Source of the DNA: JAJEBT01 sp965214975
GTDB lineage: Bacteria; Pseudomonadota; Alphaproteobacteria; MPNO01; UBA830
Reading direction: 5' to 3'
Length of the DNA: 64,000 nt
NCBI GenBank assembly: GCA_965214975.1
Contig: OZ244055.1
Span: 3,720,001-3,784,000, forward strand
Shown here: in pieces, positions 17,169-26,284 of the stretch
Numbering within the stretch: the first letter of the stretch is position 1
Layout of the letters: each line of letters begins with the position of its first letter
Notes under the pieces: model-generated
Databases searched by the model: none
Seen by the model: only the letters and a program-made list of their open reading frames with translations
What the model was told of the DNA's origin: nothing
Position numbers and translations under genes: made by a program

Positions 17169-20100
17169 TCAAAGCCCCAGCCCTCTCGACGGCCGCGCGC
17201 GGACCTCCTCCGGCGCCGCGGCGGGATCCGCGGCGCGCCCGTGAGCCGCCGCGAGCAGCCTCCCGATTTCCGCCACGCCGTCCTCCCGGTCCATCGACCC
17301 GATGGCGCGGGCGCGGGCGTCGGCGCGCGCCCCCTCGCCGACGAGCATCCGCGCCGCCACGATCGCGGCAAGGCGTTCGCGATCGTTGCGTTTCGCGGCG
17401 TCGAGATAGGCGTCGATCAGGTGCTTCTCCCAATCGGCCTTCCCGTCGTCCGCGAACGTCGCGAACACCGCGTGAACCGCCGGCGGCGCCGCCCGTCGGG
17501 CGTCTTCGGGCAGCTCCCGACCGGCCCCGTCCGGCGGAGCGTCCGTCCGCCGGTCCGCAGCCGCCTGCGGCTCGGCCAACCCGTCGTCGCGCCGGAGCCA
17601 GCGCCGCATCCGCCGGCCCGCGGACCGGAGGCGCTGGTTCAGGCCCCCGCAGCCGCCGGGATCCGCGAGCAGGGCCTCGCACTCTCCGGCCATGACCTCG
17701 CCGCGCTCCCGCCACGGCCCGTAGTCGGGGTGCTCGCGCAGGATCGCGCCGCCGCCCCTGCGGTCGTCGTGCATCCGGTTCCGCTCCTCCAGCAGCTCGG
17801 CGTCGAGTTTCAGCGCCGCCCGCGCCCGCGGCACGACATCGTCCCGCCGGTTCCCGCGGTCGTCCGCTTCCGCCTGCCGGCCGGCCGGCGCGGGATCGCG
17901 GAACGGCGACTCCCCGGTCTCCGCGACGCCGGCGTCCCGCAGCTCCGCAGGCGGGCCGAGTTCGGCGATCTCGCGGAGCGTCGGCCCGGTGTCCGTCATG
18001 CCGGCGCGGTAGTCCGCCTCCGTCGGCGGAATGACGCGCCCGAGCTCGGCCGCGACGCTGCGGCGCAGGCGCTCCGCGATGTTGCGGGCGGTCTGGAGAC
18101 GGCGGAGATCCGCCAGCGTCACGCCGTGGCGCGCCAGAAGATCCCCGTAATGCGGCCGCCGGTAGCGCCTGGCGGCCGCGAGAACCCTCCCCGCCTGCCG
18201 GACGGCGCCGCGGAACCCGTCCTCCACGGCCACGAGACGGCCCTCGGCCGCGGCGCGGCCGCGGTAGAGATCGATGTCTTCCGCCGCGGCCGCGCAGCCG
18301 TCCGCGATCGCCGCGGCGGCGGAGCCGTGGCGCAGGTCCGTCGCGGCCCGCCGGATCGCCCGGCCGGCGGCCGTGAGCGCGCCGCCGCCGTTGTCGTTCG
18401 CCGCCAGCCATGCCGGCGCCGTCTCGGCGCCGTCGCCGTCCTCGGCGCGGATCCGCCGGTCGAGACCGGGCGACATGTGATCGTGCGCGGCCGCCTTCGG
18501 CGCCGACCGCGACCACGCCGCCGCCAGCGCCCCGAACACGTCGTCGTCGGTCACCGGTTCGCCGGACTCGTCCTCGGGCCGCCGCTCCGAGATGTCGAGG
18601 GCGATCGGCTCCCTGTTCACGTAGACGTCGAGCCGCCGGCGATGCCTCGTGACCGCGGGATAGATCGTCTCCCGGGCCGGGCGGTCGTCGGCCAGCAGGA
18701 ACGCCCGGTCCACCGTCATCCCCTGGGCCGACGTGATCGTGGAGGCGTAGCCGTGCCTGATCCGCACGTTCCCGTGCCAGTCCCGGATGTCGTCGGTCGA
18801 GAACCTCACCTTCCGCCCGTACTCGTCGCGCGCGTCGATCAGGAGATGGGCGTCCCCGTCCCGCCCCGCGACCTCCTCGAAGTCGAGCACCTCCACGACC
18901 GACCCGTTGTAGAGCCGCGCCTCCCACTGGGTGGCGCCGATCCGGAGGAGGTCGCCGCGCGCGATCTCGAGCGGCCTCGCCCGCCGGTCGTCCTCGCGGC
19001 CCTGGCAGGATTCGATCACCGCGGTCTTGGGATCCGCCACGGCATCGAGGTTGCGCCGGCGCATCATCCAGGTCAGCGCCTCGACCTCCCTGTGGGTCCG
19101 CGCCATGACGACCCCCGACTGCCCCGGAGCCCCGGCCCGCCAGCGCGCCCAGTCGTCGACGAGCGCGGTCAGGGTCTCCTCGAGATCCCGGCCCAGATGG
19201 AACCGCCCGCGGACGCGGTAGGCCGCGATCCCCGCGGCCGCGTCCTGCCGGGCGAACGCCTCGCTCGCCGCCACCTGCCAGGGCCGGAACCGCGGCCGCT
19301 CCCCGTCCGGCAGGTCCAGGTACCGGGTCACCCGCCGCTCGGCCTCGCCCTGCGCCACGAGCGCGACCTCGAGGCGCGCGGTGGCCTCGTCCAGCCCCTC
19401 GGCCTGCACGAGCGCGTCCTCGAGATCGGGCAGCTGCCGGCGGATCTGGCGGACGACGGCGCTGCCGGCCTCGTCGCGGACCAGCCGCAGCCCGGGGCCC
19501 GCCTCGACGGCCTGCTGCTGCTCCGTGTCGCCGCAGAGCACGAGCTTGCAGCCGCGCTCCTCCGACAGCCGCAGGAGCCGGTGCATCTGGCGGGTGCTCA
19601 GCATGCTCGCCTCGTCGACCACGATCACCGTCCGGTCGTCGAGCTCGATCCGGCCCGTCCCGGCGCGCTTTAGGAGCTGGGCGACCGAGCGCGGCTCGAT
19701 GCCGCAGTCGGTGCCGAGCGCGACCGCCACCCGCCACGGGACGGCCGCCCCGATCAGCCGGTAGCCGGCATCCCTGTAGAGATCGACGAGCGGCCGCAGC
19801 GTGGTCGTTTTCCCGGACCCCGCGGCCCCCTCGATGATGGTGACGCGCCCCGCTTCCGTGGCCCGGCGCAGGGCGTCCTCCTGCTCGGCCGACAGCGCGT
19901 GGCCGGCGTGCCGCAGCGCGATCACGCGCTCCTCCACGTCCCCCCGGGGCAGCCCGAACCGCCCGTCGGCGGCCGCCCCGGCGGCCATCTCCCCGACCTC
20001 GTTCTCCTGGCGGATCGTGTCCCGGGTCGAGAAGATCCGGCTGCAGGAGAGGCCGGCGTCGGAGTCGGCGAGCCGCTCGCGCCGGTCGAGCTCGACGATG

Positions 20101-21383
20101 TCCGCGTCGCGCAGGACGCGCTCGACCGCGGTCTTCCAGGCGTCGACGCCGAGCGTCCCGGCCGCGGCGTTCGCGACCCGCTCGTGGACGTCCGGCAGCA
20201 GGAACACGGCCTCGTCTCGGGTCAGCCGGGCGGGCAGCTCCTCGAGCGCCCCCGTCAGCTCGCGCACCCGTTCCGGAGTCGGTTCCGGGTTCCGCCCGAC
20301 CACGGAAGCGACCAGCCGGCCGAGATCCCCGACGACCTCCCGGGCTTCCGCGACCCAGCGGTCGAAACGCCCTTTCGACCCGCCGCCGTAGTGGTTCTTC
20401 GCCGCCCGCGTGACCAGGTTGAGCGACGCCGCCCGGTCCGCGTTGCCGGCGATCGACCAGCCCTGCCGGTCCGCAGCGTCCAGCATCTGCCGCCGCCGCT
20501 TCGACCAGGTCTCCTCGAGATCCTCGGACATGCCCGCGACGCGCGTGAACGCGCCGTCGCGGCCGTACCGCTCGATCCCGACGCCCAGACGGTCCTGCAG
20601 GTTCTTCGCCAGCGCCATCCGGTACACCGCCCCCGCCGCCATCTTCCAGCGGAAGAACGGACGCCCCCTGTACAGCGCCCGCCAGCGCCCCTCGTCGTCC
20701 CTGGCGAGGTTGAAGACGGCGACGTGGGTGTGGAGCTGCGGGTCGTCGTCGCGCGAGCTGCCGTGCTGGAACGTGGCCGCCAGCCACCTGCCCGGAACGA
20801 TCCGGATCTTCCGGTCGCCGCCCCGGACCCGCGTGTACGAGCAGTTCGGAACCACGATCTCGTCGAGCGCCGTCCGCACCGCCTCCGCGTGCGCGGCCTC
20901 GATCTCCGAGCGCGTCTCCGCGTCGCCGATCGCCCACAGCGCCGACACCGACTTGTCGGCGCTGAACGTCATGTCGAGACCCGCCGCCCGCCGGGCGCTG
21001 CCGGCGTTCGCGACGACTTTCCGGTTGTACTCGATCGGGGAGAAGCCGGCGTAAAGCCGGTTGAACGCGATGCTGTCAACGCGGCCGCCGTCGACCAGTT
21101 CCTCGGCCGCCTCGCGCAGCCCGCTGTCCTCCGTCACGCCGAACGCCTCGAACAGGTCGTCGTACCTTATCCGCGGTCCCGGTCCCCCCTCCCGCACCGC
21201 GAACTTCCCCGCCTCGATGTCCGAGAGGCGCCGCTCGCGCCACTCGGAAAGGAGGTCGTGCGGGTCGTACCAGACGCCGTCCGGCTCCTCGCCGGGCGAG
21301 TAGTACCGGTGGATCCGGCTCATGCTCTCCTGCGCGCCGAGATAGTACGACGCGCTCGCGATCTTTCCGACTGTCGCGACCAT
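17169..21383 (-). CDS. MobF-family conjugative relaxase-helicase (TrwC/TraI-like)
   Basis: The 1404-residue protein would nick oriT, stay covalently bound to the DNA end and unwind the strand for transfer. The N-terminal relaxase domain has tyrosines at 13-14 and a metal-binding cluster with H207, Asp-rich RDDDPQ and LHTH at 217-220. The helicase half (RecD/TraI type) has P-loop GAAGSGKT at 519-526, Walker B DEAS at ~590-593, and late motifs including HRRRLDVYVNRE. The last ~300 residues are helical and Arg/Glu-rich, with ERNRMHDDR shared with the polyvalent protein. Together with the coupling protein at 381-2336 it defines a self-transfer system. The ATG at 21383 is the first in frame. Confidence 0.92.
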   Translation of the reverse strand: MVATVGKIASASYYLGAQESMSRIHRYYSPGEEPDGVWYDPHDLLSEWRERRLSDIEAGKFAVREGGPGPRIRYDDLFEAFGVTEDSGLREAAEELVDGGRVDSIAFNRLYAGFSPIEYNRKVVANAGSARRAAGLDMTFSADKSVSALWAIGDAETRSEIEAAHAEAVRTALDEIVVPNCSYTRVRGGDRKIRIVPGRWLAATFQHGSSRDDDPQLHTHVAVFNLARDDEGRWRALYRGRPFFRWKMAAGAVYRMALAKNLQDRLGVGIERYGRDGAFTRVAGMSEDLEETWSKRRRQMLDAADRQGWSIAGNADRAASLNLVTRAAKNHYGGGSKGRFDRWVAEAREVVGDLGRLVASVVGRNPEPTPERVRELTGALEELPARLTRDEAVFLLPDVHERVANAAAGTLGVDAWKTAVERVLRDADIVELDRRERLADSDAGLSCSRIFSTRDTIRQENEVGEMAAGAAADGRFGLPRGDVEERVIALRHAGHALSAEQEDALRRATEAGRVTIIEGAAGSGKTTTLRPLVDLYRDAGYRLIGAAVPWRVAVALGTDCGIEPRSVAQLLKRAGTGRIELDDRTVIVVDEASMLSTRQMHRLLRLSEERGCKLVLCGDTEQQQAVEAGPGLRLVRDEAGSAVVRQIRRQLPDLEDALVQAEGLDEATARLEVALVAQGEAERRVTRYLDLPDGERPRFRPWQVAASEAFARQDAAAGIAAYRVRGRFHLGRDLEETLTALVDDWARWRAGAPGQSGVVMARTHREVEALTWMMRRRNLDAVADPKTAVIESCQGREDDRRARPLEIARGDLLRIGATQWEARLYNGSVVEVLDFEEVAGRDGDAHLLIDARDEYGRKVRFSTDDIRDWHGNVRIRHGYASTITSAQGMTVDRAFLLADDRPARETIYPAVTRHRRRLDVYVNREPIALDISERRPEDESGEPVTDDDVFGALAAAWSRSAPKAAAHDHMSPGLDRRIRAEDGDGAETAPAWLAANDNGGGALTAAGRAIRRAATDLRHGSAAAAIADGCAAAAEDIDLYRGRAAAEGRLVAVEDGFRGAVRQAGRVLAAARRYRRPHYGDLLARHGVTLADLRRLQTARNIAERLRRSVAAELGRVIPPTEADYRAGMTDTGPTLREIAELGPPAELRDAGVAETGESPFRDPAPAGRQAEADDRGNRRDDVVPRARAALKLDAELLEERNRMHDDRRGGGAILREHPDYGPWRERGEVMAGECEALLADPGGCGGLNQRLRSAGRRMRRWLRRDDGLAEPQAAADRRTDAPPDGAGRELPEDARRAAPPAVHAVFATFADDGKADWEKHLIDAYLDAAKRNDRERLAAIVAARMLVGEGARADARARAIGSMDREDGVAEIGRLLAAAHGRAADPAAAPEEVRARPSRGLGL

Positions 21384-21434
21384 TACCGCCCCCGTCCCGC
21401 CCGCGCCTGTCGCCCCTTCCCCTCCCTTCCGGAT

Positions 21435-21549
21435 CCCCGTACCTCCGGGGCCAACACCGTGGGTGTCTCAGGTGTGAGAGGCCAGATGCACCGGGTCGCC
21501 GCCATTTGCCATCGTCGCAAGGGGGCACTAGGCTTGTCAAGCGACGGCA
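21435..21549. other. Candidate origin of transfer (oriT): cluster of inverted repeats upstream of the relaxase
   Basis: Between the divergent relaxase gene and the small gene at 21583 lie four adjacent dyads: CCCCG/CGGGG at 21435-21450, ACACC/GGTGT at 21454-21466, TCTCA/TGAGA at 21466-21479, and an imperfect long dyad with arms near 21506-21521 and 21533-21549 (TTGCCATCGTCGCAAG and CTTGTCAAGCGACGGCAA). MobF origins are usually AT-richer intergenic sites beside the relaxase gene with such repeats before nic. No nic sequence can be fixed by eye. The same dyads could instead be operators for the divergent promoters. Confidence 0.42.
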
Positions 21550-21582
21550 ACGGCGGCCGTCGCGAGGGCGCGGGCGCGGGCG

Positions 21583-21903
21583 ATGGCACGGGACAGGATC
21601 AAGGTCGCCGACTTCGATTTGAACGCGGTGCGGGCGGCCCTCCGGACCGTCAAGCCGAGGACGCTGAGCTACCAGGACGTGCTCGAGAAGCTCGCCCCGT
21701 CACTGCGTCGCCGGGTCGCCGACGGCGCCGCGGTCGAGGACCTGGCAGCCGAACTCTGCCGGCACGGCATCAGGGTCGGCGGCGACCGGCTGCGGACCTT
21801 TCTCGACACCGGCAGACTCGATTCCCCCGAGGAGGAGGAGACCGCCGGGCAGCCCCGCGGGGAGGCCGTTCCCCCCGCCGCGGAGACCCCGCAGCCGGAG
21901 TGA
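21583..21903 (+). CDS. Small hypothetical protein divergent from the relaxase
   Basis: The 106-residue product is not recognised. It has an N-terminal helical, charged half (DLNAVRAALRTVKPRTLSYQ, then VLEKLAPSLRRRVADG) and an acidic, Pro-rich tail. A region AVEDLAAELCRHGIRVGGDRL looks like a small helix-turn-helix or MobC/TraD-like accessory fold. Its place directly across the oriT-like repeats from the relaxase suggests a relaxosome accessory or transfer regulator, but this is inference from position. Confidence 0.55.
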   Translation: MARDRIKVADFDLNAVRAALRTVKPRTLSYQDVLEKLAPSLRRRVADGAAVEDLAAELCRHGIRVGGDRLRTFLDTGRLDSPEEEETAGQPRGEAVPPAAETPQPE

Positions 21904-21908
21904 GGAGG

Positions 21909-22860
21909 CGGCCCGGCCGCCGTCGGCGGGACCGCGTTCCACGCGCCGCGGCCGCGTCCCGGCGGCGCCGGGTTCCCCTCGTCCGGCGGGACGGTTCCGC
22001 CCGTCTTCCGGGCGGGGGACCGGCGTTCCGCCGCGTCGGTGACGGCCCCCGCCGGGTCGCGGGAACCGGCGGGACGGCCAGCTCCGTTCGCTTTTCCTTC
22101 CGGGCCGCCCGCGCCTCTTCTCCCCGGTCGCGACCAGCTCGGCGGCGGCGTCGGGAGGCGGTCTCCGCGCTGTCCGGCTTCGCGCTCCGGTTCCGTCGCG
22201 ACAGCCCAGTGGCTGCGGCGGTCCGGCCGATCGGCCGCCGTCGGCGGGACCGCGTTCCCGCCGACGCGACCGCGTTTCTCCGCCGTCGGGATCCCCTCGT
22301 CCGGCGGGACGGTTCCGCCCGTCTTCCCGGCGGGGGACCGGCGCTCCGTCGTGCCGGCGACGGCCCTCGGCGGGCCGCGGAAGCCGCCGGGAGGGCGGTT
22401 CCGTTCGCCTTTCCTTCCGGGCCGCCTGCGCCTCTTCTCCCCGGTCGCGACCAGTTCGTCGGCGGCGTCGGGAGGCGGTCTCCGCGCTGTCCTGCTTCGC
22501 GCGCCGGTTCCGTCGCGACGGCCCAGTGGCCGGGCCGGTGAGGCGGATCGGCCGCCGACGGCGGGACCGCGTTCCAGGCGCCGCCTCCGCGTCCCGGCGC
22601 CGCCGGCTTCCCCTCGTCCGGCGGGACGGTTCCGCCCGTCTTCCCGGCGGGGGACCGGCGTTCCGCCGCGTCGGTGACAGCCCCCGGCGGGTCGCGGGAA
22701 CCGGCGGGACGGCCAGCTCCGTTCGCTTTTCCTTCGGGGCCGCCCGTGGCCCTTCGCCCGGTCGCGGGTGGCGCACCGGCGGCGCCGGGAGGCGGTCTTC
22801 GCGCTGTCAGGCTCCGCGCGCCGGTTCCGGCGCGACGGCCCGGCGGCCGGGACTGGCCGG
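21909..22860. repeat. Three tandem diverged copies of a 317-318 bp unit, no gene
   Basis: The units run at about 21909-22226, 22227-22543 and 22544-22860. The anchor GGCCGCCG recurs at 21915, 22233 and 22550, and CCCCTCGTCCGGCGGGACGG recurs at 21975, 22293 and 22610, so the period is 318 then 317. Long frames exist on both strands because of the GC content, but they shift between units at the 317 step, so I do not treat any as a gene. There are no spacers as in CRISPR. Iteron-like binding sites or a decayed amplified segment are possible. Confidence 0.8.
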
Positions 22861-22864
22861 CGGC

Positions 22865-23119
22865 TCAGTCGTCGTCGGACAGGCCGGGATCCTCGGGCGC
22901 GAGAACGACGAGACTCTCGATCTCCTCGAACTCGAAGACCTCGATCTCCCCGTCCCGGTCCCACTGCACGGTCGCCAGGTTCCCGTCGACCGACAGGACG
23001 ACTCCGTCCAGATTCTCCTCGGGTTTCGCGGGGTTGTCATACGCCAGCCGCGTCCCGGCGACGATCTCGACCGGGTCGTGGAAACCGACCGCGTCCGTCC
23101 TCCATTCGGGGATTTTCAT
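22865..23119 (-). CDS. Small acidic hypothetical protein coupled to the ArdC-like gene
   Basis: The 84-residue acidic protein starts at an ATG that overlaps the stop of the upstream gene by one base (TGATG), with GAGAGG as ribosome-binding site. It reads as a small beta-rich domain (DPVEIVAGTRLAYDN, GVVLSVDGNLATVQWD, GEIEVFEFEEIESL), reminiscent of short KOW/SH3-like or hypervirulence-type barrels. The same kind of barrel signature appears at the C-terminal end of the upstream gene. Function unknown; co-translation with an antirestriction-like gene suggests a role in establishment of the element. Confidence 0.6.
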   Translation of the reverse strand: MKIPEWRTDAVGFHDPVEIVAGTRLAYDNPAKPEENLDGVVLSVDGNLATVQWDRDGEIEVFEFEEIESLVVLAPEDPGLSDDD

Positions 23120-24429
23120 CACTCGCCTCTCGGTGACGGACGCCACCCGCTCGCGGCATCGCGGACGGGGACTTCATGCGCGTCCGCGGCGCGTTGCGGG
23201 GACGCCGCCAAGCGCTCGCGCCCGGCCTCGTCCGTCCATGCGGCCCGGCGCGCGCCGTAGCCGTCGAACACGTCCGCGGACCGCTCGATTGTATCGCCGC
23301 CGCGCAGCGTGTCATCCCCGATGACCGTCTCGACGCGGACGCGGATCCGCCCGTCCTCGACGGCCTCGACGGTGCCCCGGACAAGCCTCCGGCCGTCGAC
23401 CCTCGCGCCCCCCTCCCGGTCGCTCCATCGCGGTTCGGTCCACCATACGCGGTCGCCGGGAACCACGTTCGAGTCGCACCCGATGTCGTAACGGGGCCGC
23501 GGCCCGCTCCCGCCCCGCCGCGGAACCGCTGCCGTCCCGTCATCCTCGCCCGCCGACGGGAAGCCCTCTCCCCTGTCCGGTGCGCCCATGCTCCGCGGGA
23601 CTCCCGTCAGACGGTCCGCCGCCCGCTCCGCGTCCGCGGCCGCGCGGCAGAACGCGGCCGGATCGCTTCCGAGGATTTCCAGGCAGGCTTCGGCGAGACG
23701 GGCGTCGTCGTCGCGCGGCAGCACGACCAGGCCGAGCCTGGCGGCGACGATCGCCGTCCCGATCTCGGCGACGAGATCCTCGAGCGCCCGGGCGCGGCGG
23801 TCGTCCGCGCCGTCCGCCGCTCCGGTTCGGGCCAGCCGCCCCGGCGCTCCGGTCCAGCGGACCAGTTCGCGCGCGAGCGTCGAATGGTAGCCGTCCTCGG
23901 TTCGGAACAGATGCCGATCCGGCATGTGGACGCGATCGGCACGCGGGTCGTAGCGTGCCTCGTCGCTCCCGTGCCGCACGTCCGCCTCGGACGCCCGCAC
24001 GAACGCGTCCATGAGCTCGTATCGCTCGTGGAGCGGCGGGATGTCCGTCCTTCCGACGAGATAGCGGGCTGGAATCCCGTCGACCAGATCCGCGTTGAAG
24101 ACGCGATGCAGCCTCGTGACCGGCTTGGCTCCCCGCCTCGCCGCACCGCGAACCAGCACGGGAGCCCCGTCGCCCGTGCCGCCCCGGACGCGTCCGCCCA
24201 GCTCGGCCGCTCGGCGAGCCGTCATCCAGCACGACGACATGTAGCAGTCCCCCTTCGCGGCCGTCCACAGCGAGAGAGCGCTGACGCCCCTCCAGAGGCG
24301 TCCGCTGCTCTGCAGCGGCAGCCCCGCCGGCTCGCCGTCCGGATCGGTCGGCGCCTCCCACGGCCGCCCGCCGTCGTGAAGCAGATCGATCAAGGGCGCC
24401 GCGATCTCGGCGCGGATGTCCGGGTCCAT
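23119..24429 (-). CDS. ArdC-like antirestriction protein with a degenerate zincin site
   Basis: The 436-residue protein resembles ArdC. The N-terminal ~130 residues match its ssDNA-binding domain (PLIDLLHDGGRPWEAP, SGRLWRGVSALSLW, YMSSCWMTARRAAELGG). A metallopeptidase-like domain follows with DRVHMPDRHLFRTEDGYHST then LARELVRWTG at 185-194. In ArdC proteins this motif is HELxHWTG; here both zinc-binding histidines are Arg (187 and 191) while Glu-188 and the distal EDLVAEIG remain. It should therefore not bind zinc in the usual way. The C-terminal ~150 residues form an extra domain. The start at 24429 has AGGGAGGAA upstream. ArdC proteins protect incoming ssDNA from restriction; here only DNA binding would be kept. 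Confidence 0.75.
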   Translation of the reverse strand: MDPDIRAEIAAPLIDLLHDGGRPWEAPTDPDGEPAGLPLQSSGRLWRGVSALSLWTAAKGDCYMSSCWMTARRAAELGGRVRGGTGDGAPVLVRGAARRGAKPVTRLHRVFNADLVDGIPARYLVGRTDIPPLHERYELMDAFVRASEADVRHGSDEARYDPRADRVHMPDRHLFRTEDGYHSTLARELVRWTGAPGRLARTGAADGADDRRARALEDLVAEIGTAIVAARLGLVVLPRDDDARLAEACLEILGSDPAAFCRAAADAERAADRLTGVPRSMGAPDRGEGFPSAGEDDGTAAVPRRGGSGPRPRYDIGCDSNVVPGDRVWWTEPRWSDREGGARVDGRRLVRGTVEAVEDGRIRVRVETVIGDDTLRGGDTIERSADVFDGYGARRAAWTDEAGRERLAASPQRAADAHEVPVRDAASGWRPSPRGE

Positions 24430-24604
24430 GACAGGTTCCTCCCTGGTTCGCCGGATGCGCCGCACCCGTTTCCGCCGCCGTTCCGCCGGCGTCCCGCGCC
24501 GGCGCATCTTTCCATGCCCGTCGTCACCGGGCGGCGTGCCATGCGCGTGGCGCGCTTCGTCCGGCGAGCGGGTTCCGGGCCGCGTCCGTCCGTTCGCCCC
24601 CCGC

Positions 24605-26191
24605 TTACGGCGCGCCCCGCCGCAGCACGTCCGCGTCCGGGCCGTCGCGCAGCGCCATGGCGATCAGCGCCGCCTCGTCGAACCGCACCGCGATTGCGGG
24701 CTTCCGCGCCGTCCGTCCGCGGGAGATCTCGATGCGCTCGACGAGATCCCGCACGACGAGCAGCGCGTCGTGGCGGGCCTGCGGGTCGACGCCCCCCGCC
24801 GCGCGGACCAGCAGCTCGGCCCGCGACTGCAGCCGGTTCCAGAGCTCCCGCGCCGGGCGCCGGTCCGCGGCGACGCCCTCGATCTCCCTCAGGCGCCTCC
24901 GCAGGCCCGCCAGATCCCGTTCGAGCTCGGTCACCCGCCGCCGGACGGTGTCGCCGCGATCCCCGATCTCGATGCTCTCGATCAGGTTCCCGAGCCTCCC
25001 CTCGACGGCCGCGATCCGCTTCCCGACGGTCCGGCGCTCGGCCTCGAGGGTCTCGTCCGCCCGCCCCAGCACCGCGGGCCAGTCCGCCCCGTGGGCGACG
25101 AACTCGCCGAGACGCGCCAGGACCGCCGCCTCGACGGCCGCCACCGGAACCGATCCCCGGGAATCGCACAGCCCTCCCTCCCGGCGCGAGAGACACGAAT
25201 AGCGCGCGGCGTTGTGGATCGTCGCCCTCCCGCCGCAGTGCCCGCACCGCATCCGGGCGGTCAGCGGCCGGGGATCCCCCCGCCGCCCGGCCGCGCCGCG
25301 CCCCTGGCCGGCGTCCCTCCGCAGCTGCACCCGGTCCCAGAGGTCGTCGTCGACGATCCGCAGCTCCTCGACCTGCGTCACGGTCCACTCGCTCCGGTCC
25401 ACGGTCCGCGTCCTCCGGCGCCCGGTGCCGGGATCCCGGCGCGACCGCGTCCGCCCGAACATCAGGACGCCGCGGTAGAGATCGTTGCAGACGATGCCGT
25501 TCCTGCGCTGCCGGTGCCCGGTGATCGTGATCGCCTTCCATTCCCCGCCCCGAGGCGCCGGAATTCCCTCGGTGTTGAGCCGCGCCGCGATCCAGCGCGA
25601 GCCCCGGCCGGCCGCGTACCAGCGGAAGATCCGGCGCACCACCTCCGCCTGCTCGGGCACGATCTCCCGAAGCCCGCGGACCACGCGCCCGTCGGCATCG
25701 ATCCTCGGCGCCGCGCGGTATCCGTAGGACACGCCGCCGGCGGCTCTCCCGGCGCGGATGTTGCCCTCCATGCCGCGCCGGGTCTTCGCCACGAGCGCCG
25801 CCACGAACTCCTCGTTCATCACCCCCTTCAGGCCCACGTGCAGGGGATTGACCACGCCCTCCTGAACGGTCTCGAGGACCACGTCGCGGTACGCCCAGCG
25901 CTTGTACAGCGAGGCCAGGTCGGCGAGGTCGCGGCTGATCCTGTCGAGGGCCTCGGCGAGGACGACGTCGACCTCCCCGTCGTCGCACGCCCGAAGCAGC
26001 TCCGCCAGCCCCGACCGGCCATGCATCGACGTCCCCGTCTCGGCCCGGTCGACGTACACGGTCACGTCGACGTCGCGCCCGGCGACGTGCCTGCGGCAGA
26101 GCGCCACCTGGTCCTCGATCGACCGGGGGTTCTGCTGCGCGGTGGAGTACCGCGCGTACACGGCGTACCGCGCCCGCTCCGAACTGGACAT
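24605..26191 (-). CDS. Large serine recombinase (resolvase/invertase family with recombinase and zinc-ribbon domains)
   Basis: The 528-residue protein has the catalytic resolvase domain at residues ~8-150 (AVYARYS with nucleophile Ser-16; LDRISRDLADL near 85), the 'recombinase' DNA-binding domain with GYRAAPRIDADGRVV and LNTEGIPAPRGG, a zinc ribbon (MRCGHCGG ... YSCLSRREGGLC) and a coiled-coil C-terminus. Such enzymes integrate and excise phages and mobile elements. It is not adjacent to the tRNA boundary at 40.3 kb and large serine recombinases rarely use tRNA sites, so it more likely marks a nested element. An alternative ATG lies at 26203. Confidence 0.9.
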   Translation of the reverse strand: MSSSERARYAVYARYSTAQQNPRSIEDQVALCRRHVAGRDVDVTVYVDRAETGTSMHGRSGLAELLRACDDGEVDVVLAEALDRISRDLADLASLYKRWAYRDVVLETVQEGVVNPLHVGLKGVMNEEFVAALVAKTRRGMEGNIRAGRAAGGVSYGYRAAPRIDADGRVVRGLREIVPEQAEVVRRIFRWYAAGRGSRWIAARLNTEGIPAPRGGEWKAITITGHRQRRNGIVCNDLYRGVLMFGRTRSRRDPGTGRRRTRTVDRSEWTVTQVEELRIVDDDLWDRVQLRRDAGQGRGAAGRRGDPRPLTARMRCGHCGGRATIHNAARYSCLSRREGGLCDSRGSVPVAAVEAAVLARLGEFVAHGADWPAVLGRADETLEAERRTVGKRIAAVEGRLGNLIESIEIGDRGDTVRRRVTELERDLAGLRRRLREIEGVAADRRPARELWNRLQSRAELLVRAAGGVDPQARHDALLVVRDLVERIEISRGRTARKPAIAVRFDEAALIAMALRDGPDADVLRRGAP

Positions 26192-26284
26192 GACGGGATG
26201 CATCCGGTGGTGACGGTGATGGAGATTGGTCCGGGGCGAAGGAGGCTACCCCACCCGCCCGACGATTGCGACACGCCGCCAGGA

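Noticed and set aside
21909..22860. CRISPR array
   Set aside because: Units are 317-318 bases, contiguous and without unique spacers; no cas genes nearby.
21669..22964. 431-codon minus-strand frame across the tandem repeats
   Set aside because: The reading changes between repeat units at the 317-base step, composition is Arg/Gly/Pro only, and no start or family is evident.
24605..26191. Serine recombinase as the integrase for the tRNA-Ser boundary
   Set aside because: It lies 14 kb from the tRNA and this enzyme class seldom targets tRNA 3' ends; no att-like repeat is seen beside it.
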